A DNA stretch of 64,000 nt from Microbacterium oxydans (GCF_000956525.1 NZ_JYIW01000026.1:992001-1056000), one strand, 5' to 3'; positions 16,838-26,559 are shown, counted from the stretch's first letter. Translations and numbers: made by a program. The notes: generated by a model from the sequence alone, not told the origin.

Positions 16838-17715
16838 ACCCGACCCTCGTGCCAATCGACGATCAGGGCGCGCGCGATGGAGGCAGGGCCGGGCAGTCCG
16901 ACCGGGCCGTCTCCGGCGAGCGCTGTGCTGATCTCGTCGCGGGTGAACCAGCGAACGTCGATGATCTCCTCGCCATCGGGGCGCGCCGTCGCTTCATCCT
17001 CGACGACGGCTCGGAAGCCGACCATGAGCGAACGGGGGAACGGCCAGGCCTGGGACGAGAGGTAACGCAAGGAGGCGAGCGTCACGCCGGACTCCTCCTC
17101 GATCTCCCGGTGCACGGTGGACTCGAGGGACTCCCCCGCCTCGACGAAGCCGGCGAAGCACGAGTACATGCGGCCGCCCCAGTTCGCGTTCGCACCGAGC
17201 AGCAGCCGCTCGCCGTCTGCGCTCTCGACCGCGACGATGACGGCCGGGTCGGTCCTCGGGAAGTGATCCCGCTCGCACACCAGGCAGCGCCGTGACCATG
17301 CCGCCTGTCGGAGCTCAGTGGCTCCTCCGCACCGCGGGCAGAAGGCGGCGTCGCGCAGCCACCCCGCCACGGCGATCGCGGCGATGAGCCGCTCGGTCTC
17401 GGCTGGGTCGATGCGTCCGCCCAGATCACGCAGACCGAGCCAGATCTCATCCGGAGTCGAATCGACCGTTGCCGGCTCAGCAGGCAACGATGCGAGTAGC
17501 AGCACGGTGCCGTCGACATCGCGTCCGAGCAGCGCCCAGTCCGCCTCGACGATGTCGTCAGGTGAGACCCGCAGCATGGCGGAATCGACGACTCTGACCC
17601 GCCCGTCACGGACCGCGATCACCCGGGTCTTCGGGTCTGCGCGCAGTCGATCCAGCACCCCCGGCTCCTCACGGAGCTCGGCGGCACGGTCGAGAGATGA
17701 ACGCTGATCAGTCAT
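16834..17715 (-). CDS. nudC: NAD(+)/NADH diphosphatase (Nudix)
   Basis: A 293-residue Nudix hydrolase that splits NAD(H) into NMN(H) and AMP and, in some bacteria, removes NAD caps from RNA. An N-terminal domain is followed by a zinc ribbon with Cys126, Cys129, Cys144 and Cys147, then the Nudix box (about 189-211, GFVEAGES ... REIEEESG). The NADH-specific motif downstream reads SQAWPFPRS (221-229), where the textbook form is SQPWPFPxS, so the first Pro is Ala. The ATG at 17715 is preceded by AGGGAG. It is the first gene of a nudC-uvrD2 operon with a GTGA junction, and divergent from the kinase-like gene. Confidence 0.9.
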   Translation of the reverse strand: MTDQRSSLDRAAELREEPGVLDRLRADPKTRVIAVRDGRVRVVDSAMLRVSPDDIVEADWALLGRDVDGTVLLLASLPAEPATVDSTPDEIWLGLRDLGGRIDPAETERLIAAIAVAGWLRDAAFCPRCGGATELRQAAWSRRCLVCERDHFPRTDPAVIVAVESADGERLLLGANANWGGRMYSCFAGFVEAGESLESTVHREIEEESGVTLASLRYLSSQAWPFPRSLMVGFRAVVEDEATARPDGEEIIDVRWFTRDEISTALAGDGPVGLPGPASIARALIVDWHEGRV

Positions 17716-17767
17716 CGACTCCCTCTCTCACGGGCGTGGCGGAGGCGGGACCGCCCCTGAGCCGACC

Positions 17768-17773
17768 TACCCT
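17768..17773 (+). promoter_or_regulatory. -10 element TACCCT of the kinase-like gene
   Basis: TACCCT lies six bases before the ATG at 17780, leaderless geometry. Confidence 0.55.
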
Positions 17774-17779
17774 GAGGGT

Positions 17780-19147
17780 ATGGGACGCTCTCCATTCACT
17801 CTAGCCGCGGCTGTGACGGCCGCACTGCCCGGAGCGGAGGTCACCGGCGCTCGCACCCTGACCGCTGATGCCGACGGTCGTTTCGACTCCGCTGTCGCCT
17901 CGCTGGCCGATGGCCGTGAGCTCGCGATCCGCATCGCGGACGACGACGAGACCGCACGAGAGCTGGCCGCCGAGGCCATCGCCCTGCGCGCGCTCACCGC
18001 CGGCGCCCGCGCCATGCTGCCCTTCAAGGCACCCGAGTACATCGGCGAGACCAGGGTCGGCGACGGACGCGCGCTCGTGACCGAGCTGCTGCCCGGATTC
18101 CAGATCGAGGCGGCGAACGTGCCGGGAGGCCGCGGCGCCGCAGAATCGATGGGCACGGCGATCGCGGCGGTCCACGGGCTGCCGACCTCGGTCGTGCGCG
18201 GAGCCGGACTCGCCACGCGATCCGCAGAGGAGAGCCGCGACGAGCTCGCCCGCCTGATCGACACCGCCGCCGCCACCGGGCGTGTCCCCGCCCGTCTCAC
18301 CGTGCGCTGGCGCGATGCCGTCGCCGATGACGATCTCTGGCGGTTCGAGTCCACCGTGATCCTGGGCGGTGTGCAGGCGACATCGTTCCTCTTCGACGAC
18401 GACCCAGAGCGCGGACCCGAGGTCACCGGCCTCCTCGATTGGCACGGCCTCTCGGTCGGCGATCCCGCACTGGATCTCGCCTGGCTGTCGACGGCTCCGG
18501 ATGCCGCTGCAGACGTGCACGCGTCGTACGCGCGTTCGCTCGACCGAGTGCCTGATGCCGCGCTCGACCAGCGCGCGCGGCTGCTCGCCGAGCTCGAATT
18601 CGCCCGATGGCTCGTGCACGGCGACGCGATGCGCCGCCCTGACATCGTGGACGACGCCGCAGCCCTCCTCACCGCACTCGCCGAAGGGCTGCATTCCGAC
18701 GACCTCAGCGTCATCGCGACCCGGTCGGATGGGGTCGACTCGGCGATGGATGCCCTCGGCCGGGTACCGGAGTCGGCCGCCGCGACGATCGACACCTCGA
18801 TGCAGACCGACGCATACAACCCGGACGAGCTGTGGATCGACGTGCCAGAGGAGCAGGGCGAGGAATCGTCGGCTCCCTCCAGCTCGACGCCGGATGCCGC
18901 CACGCACGATGTCACCGCCGACGTCGATGCTGCCCGCCGGGCCAGCATGCTCAACGTCGAGACCGAGGACCTGTCCGGTGTCTCCGGACTGTTCAGCGGC
19001 ACCGGCGGACCGGCAGGCGTCCGCGACTCGCAGCCGCGTGCGGCCGAGCCGCAGGCTGAGAGCGACGACACGGAGGACTCCGCCGACGAGGCTCAGCGAG
19101 CGGCCCGCGCGGCGCTCCAACGCTGGAAGAGCTCCTCCTCCGAGTAG
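17780..19147 (+). CDS. Degenerate aminoglycoside-phosphotransferase-fold protein (probable pseudokinase)
   Basis: A 455-residue protein with the APH/choline kinase fold in its first 330 residues and an acidic, Ser/Asp/Glu-rich disordered tail (about 335-455). The fold's end is clear: GLLDWHGLSVGDPALDLAWL (about 217-236) holds the metal-binding Asp and the structural GDPxxDLA. But the catalytic loop, normally HGDxxxxN, reads VILGGVQATSFLF (about 193-205): the catalytic Asp and the Asn are both missing. The N-lobe keeps an ELLPG-like hinge. It probably binds rather than phosphorylates a ligand. It sits between divergent nudC and convergent adnB; its last 55 bases overlap adnB antisense. The role is unknown; DNA repair linkage is by context only. 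Confidence 0.75.
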   Translation: MGRSPFTLAAAVTAALPGAEVTGARTLTADADGRFDSAVASLADGRELAIRIADDDETARELAAEAIALRALTAGARAMLPFKAPEYIGETRVGDGRALVTELLPGFQIEAANVPGGRGAAESMGTAIAAVHGLPTSVVRGAGLATRSAEESRDELARLIDTAAATGRVPARLTVRWRDAVADDDLWRFESTVILGGVQATSFLFDDDPERGPEVTGLLDWHGLSVGDPALDLAWLSTAPDAAADVHASYARSLDRVPDAALDQRARLLAELEFARWLVHGDAMRRPDIVDDAAALLTALAEGLHSDDLSVIATRSDGVDSAMDALGRVPESAAATIDTSMQTDAYNPDELWIDVPEEQGEESSAPSSSTPDAATHDVTADVDAARRASMLNVETEDLSGVSGLFSGTGGPAGVRDSQPRAAEPQAESDDTEDSADEAQRAARAALQRWKSSSSE

Positions 19148-22100
19148 ACCCGGTCTCCGCGGATCACGAGGTCGTCGGCGACGTAATACAGGGCGACGTC
19201 GATCTCCTCCAGCGGCACCTCGAAACGCCGGTGGTACGCGAGACGGTACAGCGCGAGCTGCAACATCCGATCCTCACGCTCCTGCGCGGTCCTCGGAGCC
19301 TTGCCCGTCTTCCAGTCGACGATCTCGATGCGCCCGCCCCGATCCTCGCGGCGGTAGACGGCGTCGAGCTTGCAGATCACGATGTGCTCGCCGCTGCGAT
19401 CGGCGAGACCCGAGCCGAGGGCGAAGTCGATCTCGATCTCGACCGCGATGGGTGTGCGCGTTCCCCATTCGCTGCGCTCGAAGGTGCGCTGCAGCGCGGC
19501 GAGGTCCTGCTCGTCCGCCGAGGTCGCCGATGGGTCCGTGACGAATACGGCATCCGATGGCTCGTCGGCATCGAGCTCCCAGAGCGCCTCATCGACACGC
19601 ATGCCGGTGCCGACGAGGTCGGAGCGCTGCTCCACCCAGGCGTGGAAGAGCGTGCCCAGCCGTGTCTGCCGGTACGGACGCTCCGGCATCGGTCGCACGA
19701 TGGACGACAGCGTGCCCGAGAAGTCGGTGACGTAGTCCTTGAACCGAGAAGCGGGGACTCTGGTCGGCGGAGCGGCGTCGGCGCCGCGGAGCCGGGCGGC
19801 CCGCTCTGCCAACAGGCGGCGCAGCTCGGGCGATGGCTCGAGTGCATCCGAGCGCGCCGCTGCGGCCTCGAAGGACTCAGCAGCGCGCAGGACCGACTCG
19901 CGGCGGGCCCCCAACGGGTCGAGGGGCCACGTCAGCGTCGTGCCAGGTCCGTCATAGGGATTCTCGTCTGGATCGACCGCGACGATGTCGTCGAGGGCGA
20001 GCACATCGATCGCCTCGACCAGGAACGGGCTCGGCGAGCGCGGTGCCTTCTGTCCTGCCCAATGCGATCCGCTGAGCAGCAGATCGGTTCGAGCGCGGGT
20101 GATCGCGACGTATGCGAGGCGCCGCTCCTCCTGCTGCTGATACTGCCGGTAGGCGTCTTTGAACCGCCGCAGCGCGCCGCCCTGGGGATTCGCCTTGGTC
20201 ACCCCGCCCGACAGCGACGACTGCGCGAGCGCCTGCCGCTTCTTCGGGTCGCTCTCGTCGCCCATCGCGTCGACGGGGTCCCACTGGAAGGTCGGGAGCG
20301 CATCGCGGTCGCCACGGAGCGCGAACGGCACGACCCCGAACCCGAACCAGCCGGAAGTGTCGGACACCCGACCCGGCAGCTCGTCGACCACCAGCCGCAC
20401 CACGGCGACCGCATCCCACTCGAGTCCCTTGGAACCGTGAATCGTCAGCAGCTGCACCACGCCGGGCTCAGGCGGCTCCGGCCGCGGCATCAGCTCATCG
20501 GTGCTCTCGGCCTTGTCGAGCCACGCGAGGAGACTGCCGATCGTGCCACGTTCGTCGGCAGACAGGAACGCGCGCACCTCGTCGGAGAATGCACGCAGCT
20601 GCGTCGCCGCGACCCGCGCAGGGCCCCTGGTCTCGTTGGATGCCAGCTCGATGTCGAGGCGCAGCTCCAGCTCGATGAGGCGGATGAGTTCGGGGATGGG
20701 CTGCGAGGCGGCACGGCGCAGCCGTTCGAGCATCTCACCCGCCGCCCGGATGCGTCGGCGCCCGTCCGGCGTGATCCCCTCGAGCAGTCGGTAGTCGTCG
20801 CGGACGGCGCGCACCACGTCGACCGCATCCACGATCGAGACGGCCTCGTCAGCGCCACGGGATGAGCGAAGACGCACCCGCACCTCCTCCGGCAGCGGCA
20901 TCATCGAGGTGTCGCGTTCGGCGAGCGTGCGTCCGAGGTCGTAGAGCGCGGCCATGTCAGCGACGCCGACCCCGAAGCGGGGTCCGGTCAGCAGGCGGAT
21001 CAGCGCCGACCCGGCAGTCGGATCATGCACGACTCGCAGCACGGACACGACATCGACGACCTCCGGTGTGGCGAGGAGGCCACCGAGTCCGAGGATCCGA
21101 TGCGGGATGCCGCGAGCGGCGAGCGCCGCCGCGAAGGTCTGCATGTGCCGCTTCGACCGGAACAGGAGCGCGCCGGTATGTGGCCGGGTCGTACCGGGAG
21201 CCGCATCGTGCTCGGCACGTCGCTCGAGGAACCACTCGGCGACCTCGTCTGCCTCGTCGTCGACGGTGAAGGGATACCTGATCTCGACCGCGCCCTCCCC
21301 TGCGCCCGGACGAGGATCCAGCGGCGGCACGTCGAGGCCCGGCCGCTGCAGCGGTTCGAGCACGCGGTTCGCGATGTCGAGGATGCGGCTGTCGTTGCGC
21401 CAGCTCGTCATCAGGCTGTAGGTCTGCGCAGAGCCCTCGCGGGCGAATGCCCCCGAGAACGCATACAGGTTGTCGGCGCTCGCGCCACGCCAGCCGTAGA
21501 TCGACTGATGCGGGTCGCCGACCGCCATCACGGCCGTGTCGTGGAACAGTTCGGCGAGGAACCGGGTCTGGATGACCGAGGTGTCCTGGTACTCGTCGAG
21601 CAGCACGACGCGATGCTGCTCCCGCAGCTCCGCCCGCACATCGGGCGCCGACTCGACGATGTCGTACGCACCGCCGACCTGGTCGGCGAAGTCGAGCACG
21701 CCGCGGCGTTCCTTCTCCCGCATGTACTCGCGCACGAGCTGTGTGATCGTCGGCAGCCCCAGCAGATTCGTCGCCGCCTTCTCGACATCGGCGTTGCCTC
21801 GGTACGGCTCGAATGCTCTCGCCTGCTCCAGCGCGATCCGCTCGGCGAGATCGAGGTCGACGCGGTGATCGAGTGCGTCGCCCGCGAGCCGCTGGACGGC
21901 GTCGATCACGGTGCCGAGCGCGTAGTCGATGCTCTCGAGCTCCGGGAGGTCCGACCGCAGCACGACCTCACGCGCGAGCATCCAGGAGGCCGCCTGGCTG
22001 AGCATCGCGACATCGGGATCACGCCCGATGCGTGCCGCGTGCTCGCGGACGATGCCGTCGGCGAACGCGTTGTACGTCGAGACGCGGGGTCGGATCATCA

Positions 22101-22617
22101 TCTCCTCCGCCGCCCGCGGCGTCGTCGGGTCCCATCCGGTCGCGTGGATGACGGCGAGCTCGTCGAGCACGTGCGAGCGCACGAGTTCACGCTGGCGTCC
22201 CGGTGCTGCATCATCGATGCGGCGCAATGCGCCGGACCGCACGATCTCGGGCAGGACCGGCAGCAGCCCGCGCCTGCCGTATTCGTCGATCACGGCCAGC
22301 CGTGCACCGATGCGCTCGGCGAGCTCCCCCGCCGCTTTGCGCGTGAAGGTGAGGCCGAGGATCTCGTCCCGGCGCACATGGCCGTTCGCCACGAGCCACA
22401 CGACGCGTCCCGACATGGTCTCGGTCTTCCCGCTGCCGGCACCGGCCACCACCAGCGCGGGCGTCGGCGGCGCCTCGATCACGCGTTGCTGGGCCGGAGT
22501 CGGCGACGGCTGACCGAGTGCGGCGGACACATCGGTCGCGGATATCCCGAAGGATCCAGGCCATCCGATCGTGCTCGCATCCGTCATGGTCACCTTCGTC
22601 GGTCCGAGGTCGGTCAC
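19093..22617 (-). CDS. adnB: AdnB-type helicase-nuclease subunit
   Basis: An 1174-residue subunit of an AdnAB/AddAB-like motor-nuclease for resecting DNA double-strand breaks before recombination. The N-terminal UvrD-like motor has Walker A AGAGSGKTET (about 58-67), LTFTRKAAGELAERI, Walker B LLDEYQDTSVIQ, GDPHQSIYGWRGA, LLTIHGSKGLEWDAVAV and YVAITRARTDLLL. The C-terminal RecB-like nuclease has KLDAVYRR and EIVDWKTGK (D...D-x-K). The GTG at 22617 overlaps the stop of the upstream adnA (GTGA). Order (AdnA then AdnB, nudC and uvrD2 nearby) matches mycobacterial Rv3202c-Rv3201c as I recall it. Alternative name: AddA-like ATP-dependent helicase. Confidence 0.88.
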   Translation of the reverse strand: MTDLGPTKVTMTDASTIGWPGSFGISATDVSAALGQPSPTPAQQRVIEAPPTPALVVAGAGSGKTETMSGRVVWLVANGHVRRDEILGLTFTRKAAGELAERIGARLAVIDEYGRRGLLPVLPEIVRSGALRRIDDAAPGRQRELVRSHVLDELAVIHATGWDPTTPRAAEEMMIRPRVSTYNAFADGIVREHAARIGRDPDVAMLSQAASWMLAREVVLRSDLPELESIDYALGTVIDAVQRLAGDALDHRVDLDLAERIALEQARAFEPYRGNADVEKAATNLLGLPTITQLVREYMREKERRGVLDFADQVGGAYDIVESAPDVRAELREQHRVVLLDEYQDTSVIQTRFLAELFHDTAVMAVGDPHQSIYGWRGASADNLYAFSGAFAREGSAQTYSLMTSWRNDSRILDIANRVLEPLQRPGLDVPPLDPRPGAGEGAVEIRYPFTVDDEADEVAEWFLERRAEHDAAPGTTRPHTGALLFRSKRHMQTFAAALAARGIPHRILGLGGLLATPEVVDVVSVLRVVHDPTAGSALIRLLTGPRFGVGVADMAALYDLGRTLAERDTSMMPLPEEVRVRLRSSRGADEAVSIVDAVDVVRAVRDDYRLLEGITPDGRRRIRAAGEMLERLRRAASQPIPELIRLIELELRLDIELASNETRGPARVAATQLRAFSDEVRAFLSADERGTIGSLLAWLDKAESTDELMPRPEPPEPGVVQLLTIHGSKGLEWDAVAVVRLVVDELPGRVSDTSGWFGFGVVPFALRGDRDALPTFQWDPVDAMGDESDPKKRQALAQSSLSGGVTKANPQGGALRRFKDAYRQYQQQEERRLAYVAITRARTDLLLSGSHWAGQKAPRSPSPFLVEAIDVLALDDIVAVDPDENPYDGPGTTLTWPLDPLGARRESVLRAAESFEAAAARSDALEPSPELRRLLAERAARLRGADAAPPTRVPASRFKDYVTDFSGTLSSIVRPMPERPYRQTRLGTLFHAWVEQRSDLVGTGMRVDEALWELDADEPSDAVFVTDPSATSADEQDLAALQRTFERSEWGTRTPIAVEIEIDFALGSGLADRSGEHIVICKLDAVYRREDRGGRIEIVDWKTGKAPRTAQEREDRMLQLALYRLAYHRRFEVPLEEIDVALYYVADDLVIRGDRVYSEEELFQRWSAARAAR

Positions 22618-25600
22618 GCGCTCACCGCCGGCACTGTATGGATTCGACAGGGATGCACCCGGCGCTGCGTGTCGGCGCAGTGCGATTCGACCTGCGCGGT
22701 GAAGCTCGACGCAGACATGCCCCGCGCCGCGTCGGCGACGCGTCGCAGGAACGCCGACCGTGCTTCATCGTCGAGCGGATGCTGATGTGCGATGCGGTAG
22801 TCGCTCTTCGCGAGCGTCTTGGACACGATCACCAGTCGCGCGCCGGCGAGTGTCTCGGGAGCCGCGCCTTCGATCAATCCCTGCTGCACCGCGACCTGAT
22901 ACGCGGCGAGCTGTGCGTGCTCGAGCACGCCGGAGTCGTTCTCGGGGTCGGTCTTCCCGGTCTTGAGATCGACGACCACCGACCGCTCACCACCTGCGCC
23001 GGGGCCCATCTCGACCCAGCCGCGGCCGCGGGAATGCGCGTGCTCTCCCCCACTCGCCGGATACGCCTCGACCCGGTCGATGTACCCGCTCACCACGGCG
23101 CGAGGGCCGATGTCCTCCTCATCGACCTCGCGCACCTCTGGCGGCGCGGTGTCATCGCCGAGGGCCACCGCGAAGTCGAAGCGCGCCTCGCTGCCGAGCA
23201 CCCGCCCGCCGTCGGCGCGCACGTCGCCGAGGTAGGTGTGCAGCCGGTCGACGAACAGGTCGGCACGTCGTCGCTCCTTCCGGCCGATCCACTCCGTCTC
23301 GAAGTCGAGCTCGGGCCAGTGCTCAGCGACGATCGCACGCATCTGCTCGAGGTCGCCGTGCGGCACCTTCTCCATCGCCTCATGCACGATCGTGCCGATA
23401 CCGGCGGTCGGCGGCATGACGGTGTCACCGCCGAGGGCCGACACCACCCAGTTCAACCCGCACTCCTCGTACGACTCCATCTTGGACGGCGACACGCGCG
23501 CACCGTCGACCGCGAGGTCTCGCAGCGGGGCCGCGGTCGAGGTCGGCGTCACGCCGTACCAGTCAGCGGGCGCCGCGCCTGGAACACCTTCGCTCGCCAG
23601 CACCGCGAGCTCCTCCGCCGAGTGCCGCCGCGCGGCCTCCGAGGTCGAGGTCGTGAGCACCCGACGATTGCGGGCGACGAGACCGCGCAAGGTGAGCGGA
23701 TGCTCCGCCGACGCGTGCCTCTCCGGTGGCTCCGGCGGCGGGAGGAAGCCGAAGAACGCACTCGGCGTCGCGTCGTCATCGTCGACCGCCGTGATGAGCA
23801 GTCGAGCGCGAGCACGCGAGATCGCCCGGACGAACAGCCGCAACTCGTCGTGCAGCGCACCACGTCGACGGTCGAGCGGCGTCGGCGGCTCGACCACCGC
23901 TCCGGTGCGCGCAGCCGTGAGGGCGTCGGGGAGCCGCCAGGTCTGCAGCATGCCGCCGCGCAGCCGCACGTTGGGCCACACGCCGTCCTGCACCCCGGCG
24001 ACCACGACGGCATCGAACTCGGTACCGAGCGCCGTGGCGGGTGTGAGCAGTGCCACCTTCCCTGGACGGTCCGGGGTCGACAGGGAGTCCTCGGGCACCT
24101 CGCTGTCGAGGACGTCACGCACGAACACATCGGGGCGCTCGTTCGGTGTGCGCTCGACGAACCGCTTCGCCGCGTCGAACAGCGAGACCAGCGCGTCCAG
24201 CGCTCTCGCCGTCTCGGCGCCGGTCGGCTGCAGCGAGATCTCGCGCCATGCCACGTGCAATCGCCGTCCGTCGACTGCCCGCGCCTGGTCCCACACCCGC
24301 CAGAGCAGGTCGTGGATGGTCTCGCCGGCGGCCGCGGCGACGCCCAGCTCGGCGACGGTGTCGGCGAAGCGCGCAGCCGTGCGTGACTCCTGCGCATCGA
24401 TGAGCGTGAAGTGCGCCGGCCGCACCATGGCATGCCGCAGAAGCTCACGAGCGGGCGTCGATCCACCCTGCTCGAGCTCGATGTGACGCAGGCGGGCCCT
24501 GAGACGTCGAAGGCCGATCGCGTCCATCCCGCCGAACGGCGTTCGCAGCGCCTCCTCCCACTCCAGAGACGTCCGCTCATCCGGCGGCGTGAGCGCGAGT
24601 CTGATGATCCCGACGATGTCGCGCACGATCCCCTCGCTGCCGAGCGGTCGCTGCACACCGGCCGCCCTGGTGGGGATCTCTCGGGCGGCGAGCTCGGTCT
24701 CGAGTTGCGTGACCTGTCTGGTGTCGTGCGCGATGACAGCCATCCGATCCCACCGGATGCCGGCGGACAGATGCCACTCGCGCATGACGCCCGCGATCCG
24801 GTCGAGCTCCTCGTACGGCGACGGCGCGATGAACGTCGACACGACTGGGTCGCCGCTCTGCTCCGACTCCGGGATCGGAACCGGCGCCCGTCTGTGATCG
24901 ACACGACCGGAGACGCCGATCGCCTGCGTCACGGTGCGGGTGAGGGCGGTGAGCGCCGGCTTCTGCCGATGTGGGCCGTCGAGCACGTGCACCTCGCCCA
25001 GCGCACCGGCGAGCTGGGCGAACAACTCAGGGCTCGCCCCCCGGAACGCGCCCGACGAGATGTCGGGGTCTCCGAACGCGAGCACGGCGACGCCGCGGGC
25101 CCTGAGCGCACGCACCACGGCGATCCCACCGCGGGTGAGCTCCTGGGCGTCGTCGATCAGCACCACGCGCAACGGTGCCAGCGGACCGAGCGTGGCTGCA
25201 TCCGCCGTCGTCAGGATCGCGCTCGCCTCGCTCAGCAGATCGGCCGCGTCGCGATGGGCTGACCTCAGCGCATCGAGCACCGAGCGATACTCGACGAGGA
25301 AGTCCGCCGTCGCCGCCCAGACCGGATCTCCCGCTGCGCGCAGCTCGTCAGGATGCGCGCCCAGCTCGGTGCATTCGGCCAGGAATGCCCGCAGCTCCGA
25401 GCGGAATCCCTTCGAGGCACGCACCGAGGCGCTCAGCGCCTCCGGCCAGGCGATGCGACCGTCATCGGCGTCGCCGGCGAGCAGCTCGGCGATGATGCGG
25501 TCCTGGTCGGCACCCGTGAGCAGCGCGGGTGGCTCGGCGCCGGCTCGCACCATGGCTCCGCGCACGAGCTGGAATGCGAAGGACCCGAGCGATCGCGCGA

Positions 25601-25838
25601 GCGGACCGGGCGTCGCCTGCCCGATGCGCACGCCGATGCGGTCGCGCAGCGCCGTCGCCGCCTGACGGCTCGGGGTCAGCACGAGCACCTCCTCCGGCTG
25701 CAATCCATCGGTGTCGAGCAGCCGCACCACGCGGTCGACGAGCGCTCGGGTCTTGCCGGTACCGGGGGCGCCGATGATGACGCCGGAAGCCTCCACCGCT
25801 GCGGAGACGACGTCTCGCTGCGCGGCATCCTCTGTCAT
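22614..25838 (-). CDS. adnA: AdnA-type helicase-nuclease subunit
   Basis: A 1074-residue partner of AdnB. The N-terminal motor has Walker A GAPGTGKTRAL (about 23-33), LTPSRQAATALRDRI, and the divergent Walker B VLIDDAQELTRGG typical of the AdnA/AddB side. SF1 motifs V and VI are weaker than in AdnB. The C-terminal half carries the PD-(D/E)xK nuclease: YEECGLNWVVSALGG, HEAMEKVPHG, SGYIDRVEAY and VVVDLKTGK. No full iron-sulfur cysteine set is visible, unlike AddB. The ATG at 25838 follows TAGCGT by seven bases (leaderless); an in-frame start 45 bases upstream would lie before this promoter. First gene of the adnAB operon. Confidence 0.87.
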   Translation of the reverse strand: MTEDAAQRDVVSAAVEASGVIIGAPGTGKTRALVDRVVRLLDTDGLQPEEVLVLTPSRQAATALRDRIGVRIGQATPGPLARSLGSFAFQLVRGAMVRAGAEPPALLTGADQDRIIAELLAGDADDGRIAWPEALSASVRASKGFRSELRAFLAECTELGAHPDELRAAGDPVWAATADFLVEYRSVLDALRSAHRDAADLLSEASAILTTADAATLGPLAPLRVVLIDDAQELTRGGIAVVRALRARGVAVLAFGDPDISSGAFRGASPELFAQLAGALGEVHVLDGPHRQKPALTALTRTVTQAIGVSGRVDHRRAPVPIPESEQSGDPVVSTFIAPSPYEELDRIAGVMREWHLSAGIRWDRMAVIAHDTRQVTQLETELAAREIPTRAAGVQRPLGSEGIVRDIVGIIRLALTPPDERTSLEWEEALRTPFGGMDAIGLRRLRARLRHIELEQGGSTPARELLRHAMVRPAHFTLIDAQESRTAARFADTVAELGVAAAAGETIHDLLWRVWDQARAVDGRRLHVAWREISLQPTGAETARALDALVSLFDAAKRFVERTPNERPDVFVRDVLDSEVPEDSLSTPDRPGKVALLTPATALGTEFDAVVVAGVQDGVWPNVRLRGGMLQTWRLPDALTAARTGAVVEPPTPLDRRRGALHDELRLFVRAISRARARLLITAVDDDDATPSAFFGFLPPPEPPERHASAEHPLTLRGLVARNRRVLTTSTSEAARRHSAEELAVLASEGVPGAAPADWYGVTPTSTAAPLRDLAVDGARVSPSKMESYEECGLNWVVSALGGDTVMPPTAGIGTIVHEAMEKVPHGDLEQMRAIVAEHWPELDFETEWIGRKERRRADLFVDRLHTYLGDVRADGGRVLGSEARFDFAVALGDDTAPPEVREVDEEDIGPRAVVSGYIDRVEAYPASGGEHAHSRGRGWVEMGPGAGGERSVVVDLKTGKTDPENDSGVLEHAQLAAYQVAVQQGLIEGAAPETLAGARLVIVSKTLAKSDYRIAHQHPLDDEARSAFLRRVADAARGMSASSFTAQVESHCADTQRRVHPCRIHTVPAVSA

Positions 25839-25845
25839 GGCATCC

Positions 25846-25851
25846 ACGCTA
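25846..25851 (-). promoter_or_regulatory. -10 element TAGCGT of adnAB
   Basis: TAGCGT lies seven bases before the ATG at 25838. No SOS-box-like palindrome is visible in the 190-base divergent region. Confidence 0.5.
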
Positions 25852-25959
25852 GCCCGACCCGCGGACATCGCTCCGCGCGGCATCCGCGGGTCAGCACCCC
25901 GCCTGTGCGCTCACGGCGAAACGGACCATCGCGACGGGCCCCGCGTCAGACGCCCGCGA

Positions 25960-25965
25960 TAGAGT
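25960..25965 (+). promoter_or_regulatory. Probable -10 element of the DUF3107 operon
   Basis: TAGAGT, about 65 bases before the GTG at 26030. It would give a short leader carrying the AAGGAG ribosome binding site. Confidence 0.35.
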
Positions 25966-26029
25966 TGGGCCAGTCTCGACCGACGACTCCTCCGGAGCGA
26001 CCGGTCGCCCCGAATCACAAGGAGCACGC

Positions 26030-26254
26030 GTGGAAATCCGCATCGGCATCATCAACACCGGCCGCGAGCTGAGCTTCGACACCGGCAGCAGCGCGGAAGA
26101 CGTGCGCACCCAGGTCGCGACGGCGCTCGAGCAGAACACCCCGCACGTGAGCTTCTCCGACGTCAAGGGCAACTCCTACATCGTCCCGACCGCGAACCTG
26201 GCCTACATCGAACTGGGCACCGAGGAATCGCGTCGCGTCGGCTTCGTCGCCTGA
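26030..26254 (+). CDS. DUF3107 family small protein
   Basis: A 74-residue member of DUF3107 (TB9.4/Rv3208A-like, from memory), of unknown function and widespread in actinobacteria. It starts MEIRIGIINTGRELSFDTGS and ends in YIELGTEESRRVGFVA, a mixed alpha/beta pattern without cysteines, signal peptide or membrane segment. The GTG at 26030 is preceded by AAGGAG at good spacing, a clear choice. It is first in a three-gene plus-strand group with two small membrane proteins and divergent from adnAB. The same neighbourhood (adnAB, DUF3107, ferritin-like protein, RhlE) occurs in mycobacteria. Confidence 0.88.
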   Translation: MEIRIGIINTGRELSFDTGSSAEDVRTQVATALEQNTPHVSFSDVKGNSYIVPTANLAYIELGTEESRRVGFVA

Positions 26255-26261
26255 TCCGACC

Positions 26262-26549
26262 GTGTACATCCTCCTCGCGCTCATCGGCGCGTGCGTCCTC
26301 GGCATCGCAGCGCATTTCCTGATCGGCGGGCGCGAGCTGCGCGGGGTGGCGTTCACCCCGGCGATCGCGACCGCTGCAGCTGCCGTGGTCTACACCGCTC
26401 TGCAGTGGGGCGGCGTCGGCGAGGGCGACCCGCTGCTCTGGCTCGCGAGCGTGCTCGGCGGCGTCGTGATCGCAGCCGCCGGCACCGCGATCGTGGTGTC
26501 GGCTCGTCGCCGATCGGATGCATCGGCGAAGGCCGCACTGGGGATCTGA
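26262..26549 (+). CDS. Small three-helix membrane protein
   Basis: A 95-residue hydrophobic protein with three predicted membrane helices (about 2-22, 31-50 and 60-83) and a short basic tail ending SARRRSDASAKAALGI. I do not recognise a family. The GTG at 26262 is seven bases after the DUF3107 stop with no ribosome binding site of its own, so translation probably depends on re-initiation from the upstream gene. Followed 10 bases later by another membrane protein gene. No function can be assigned. Confidence 0.65.
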   Translation: MYILLALIGACVLGIAAHFLIGGRELRGVAFTPAIATAAAAVVYTALQWGGVGEGDPLLWLASVLGGVVIAAAGTAIVVSARRRSDASAKAALGI

Positions 26550-26559
26550 CCCCACCACG

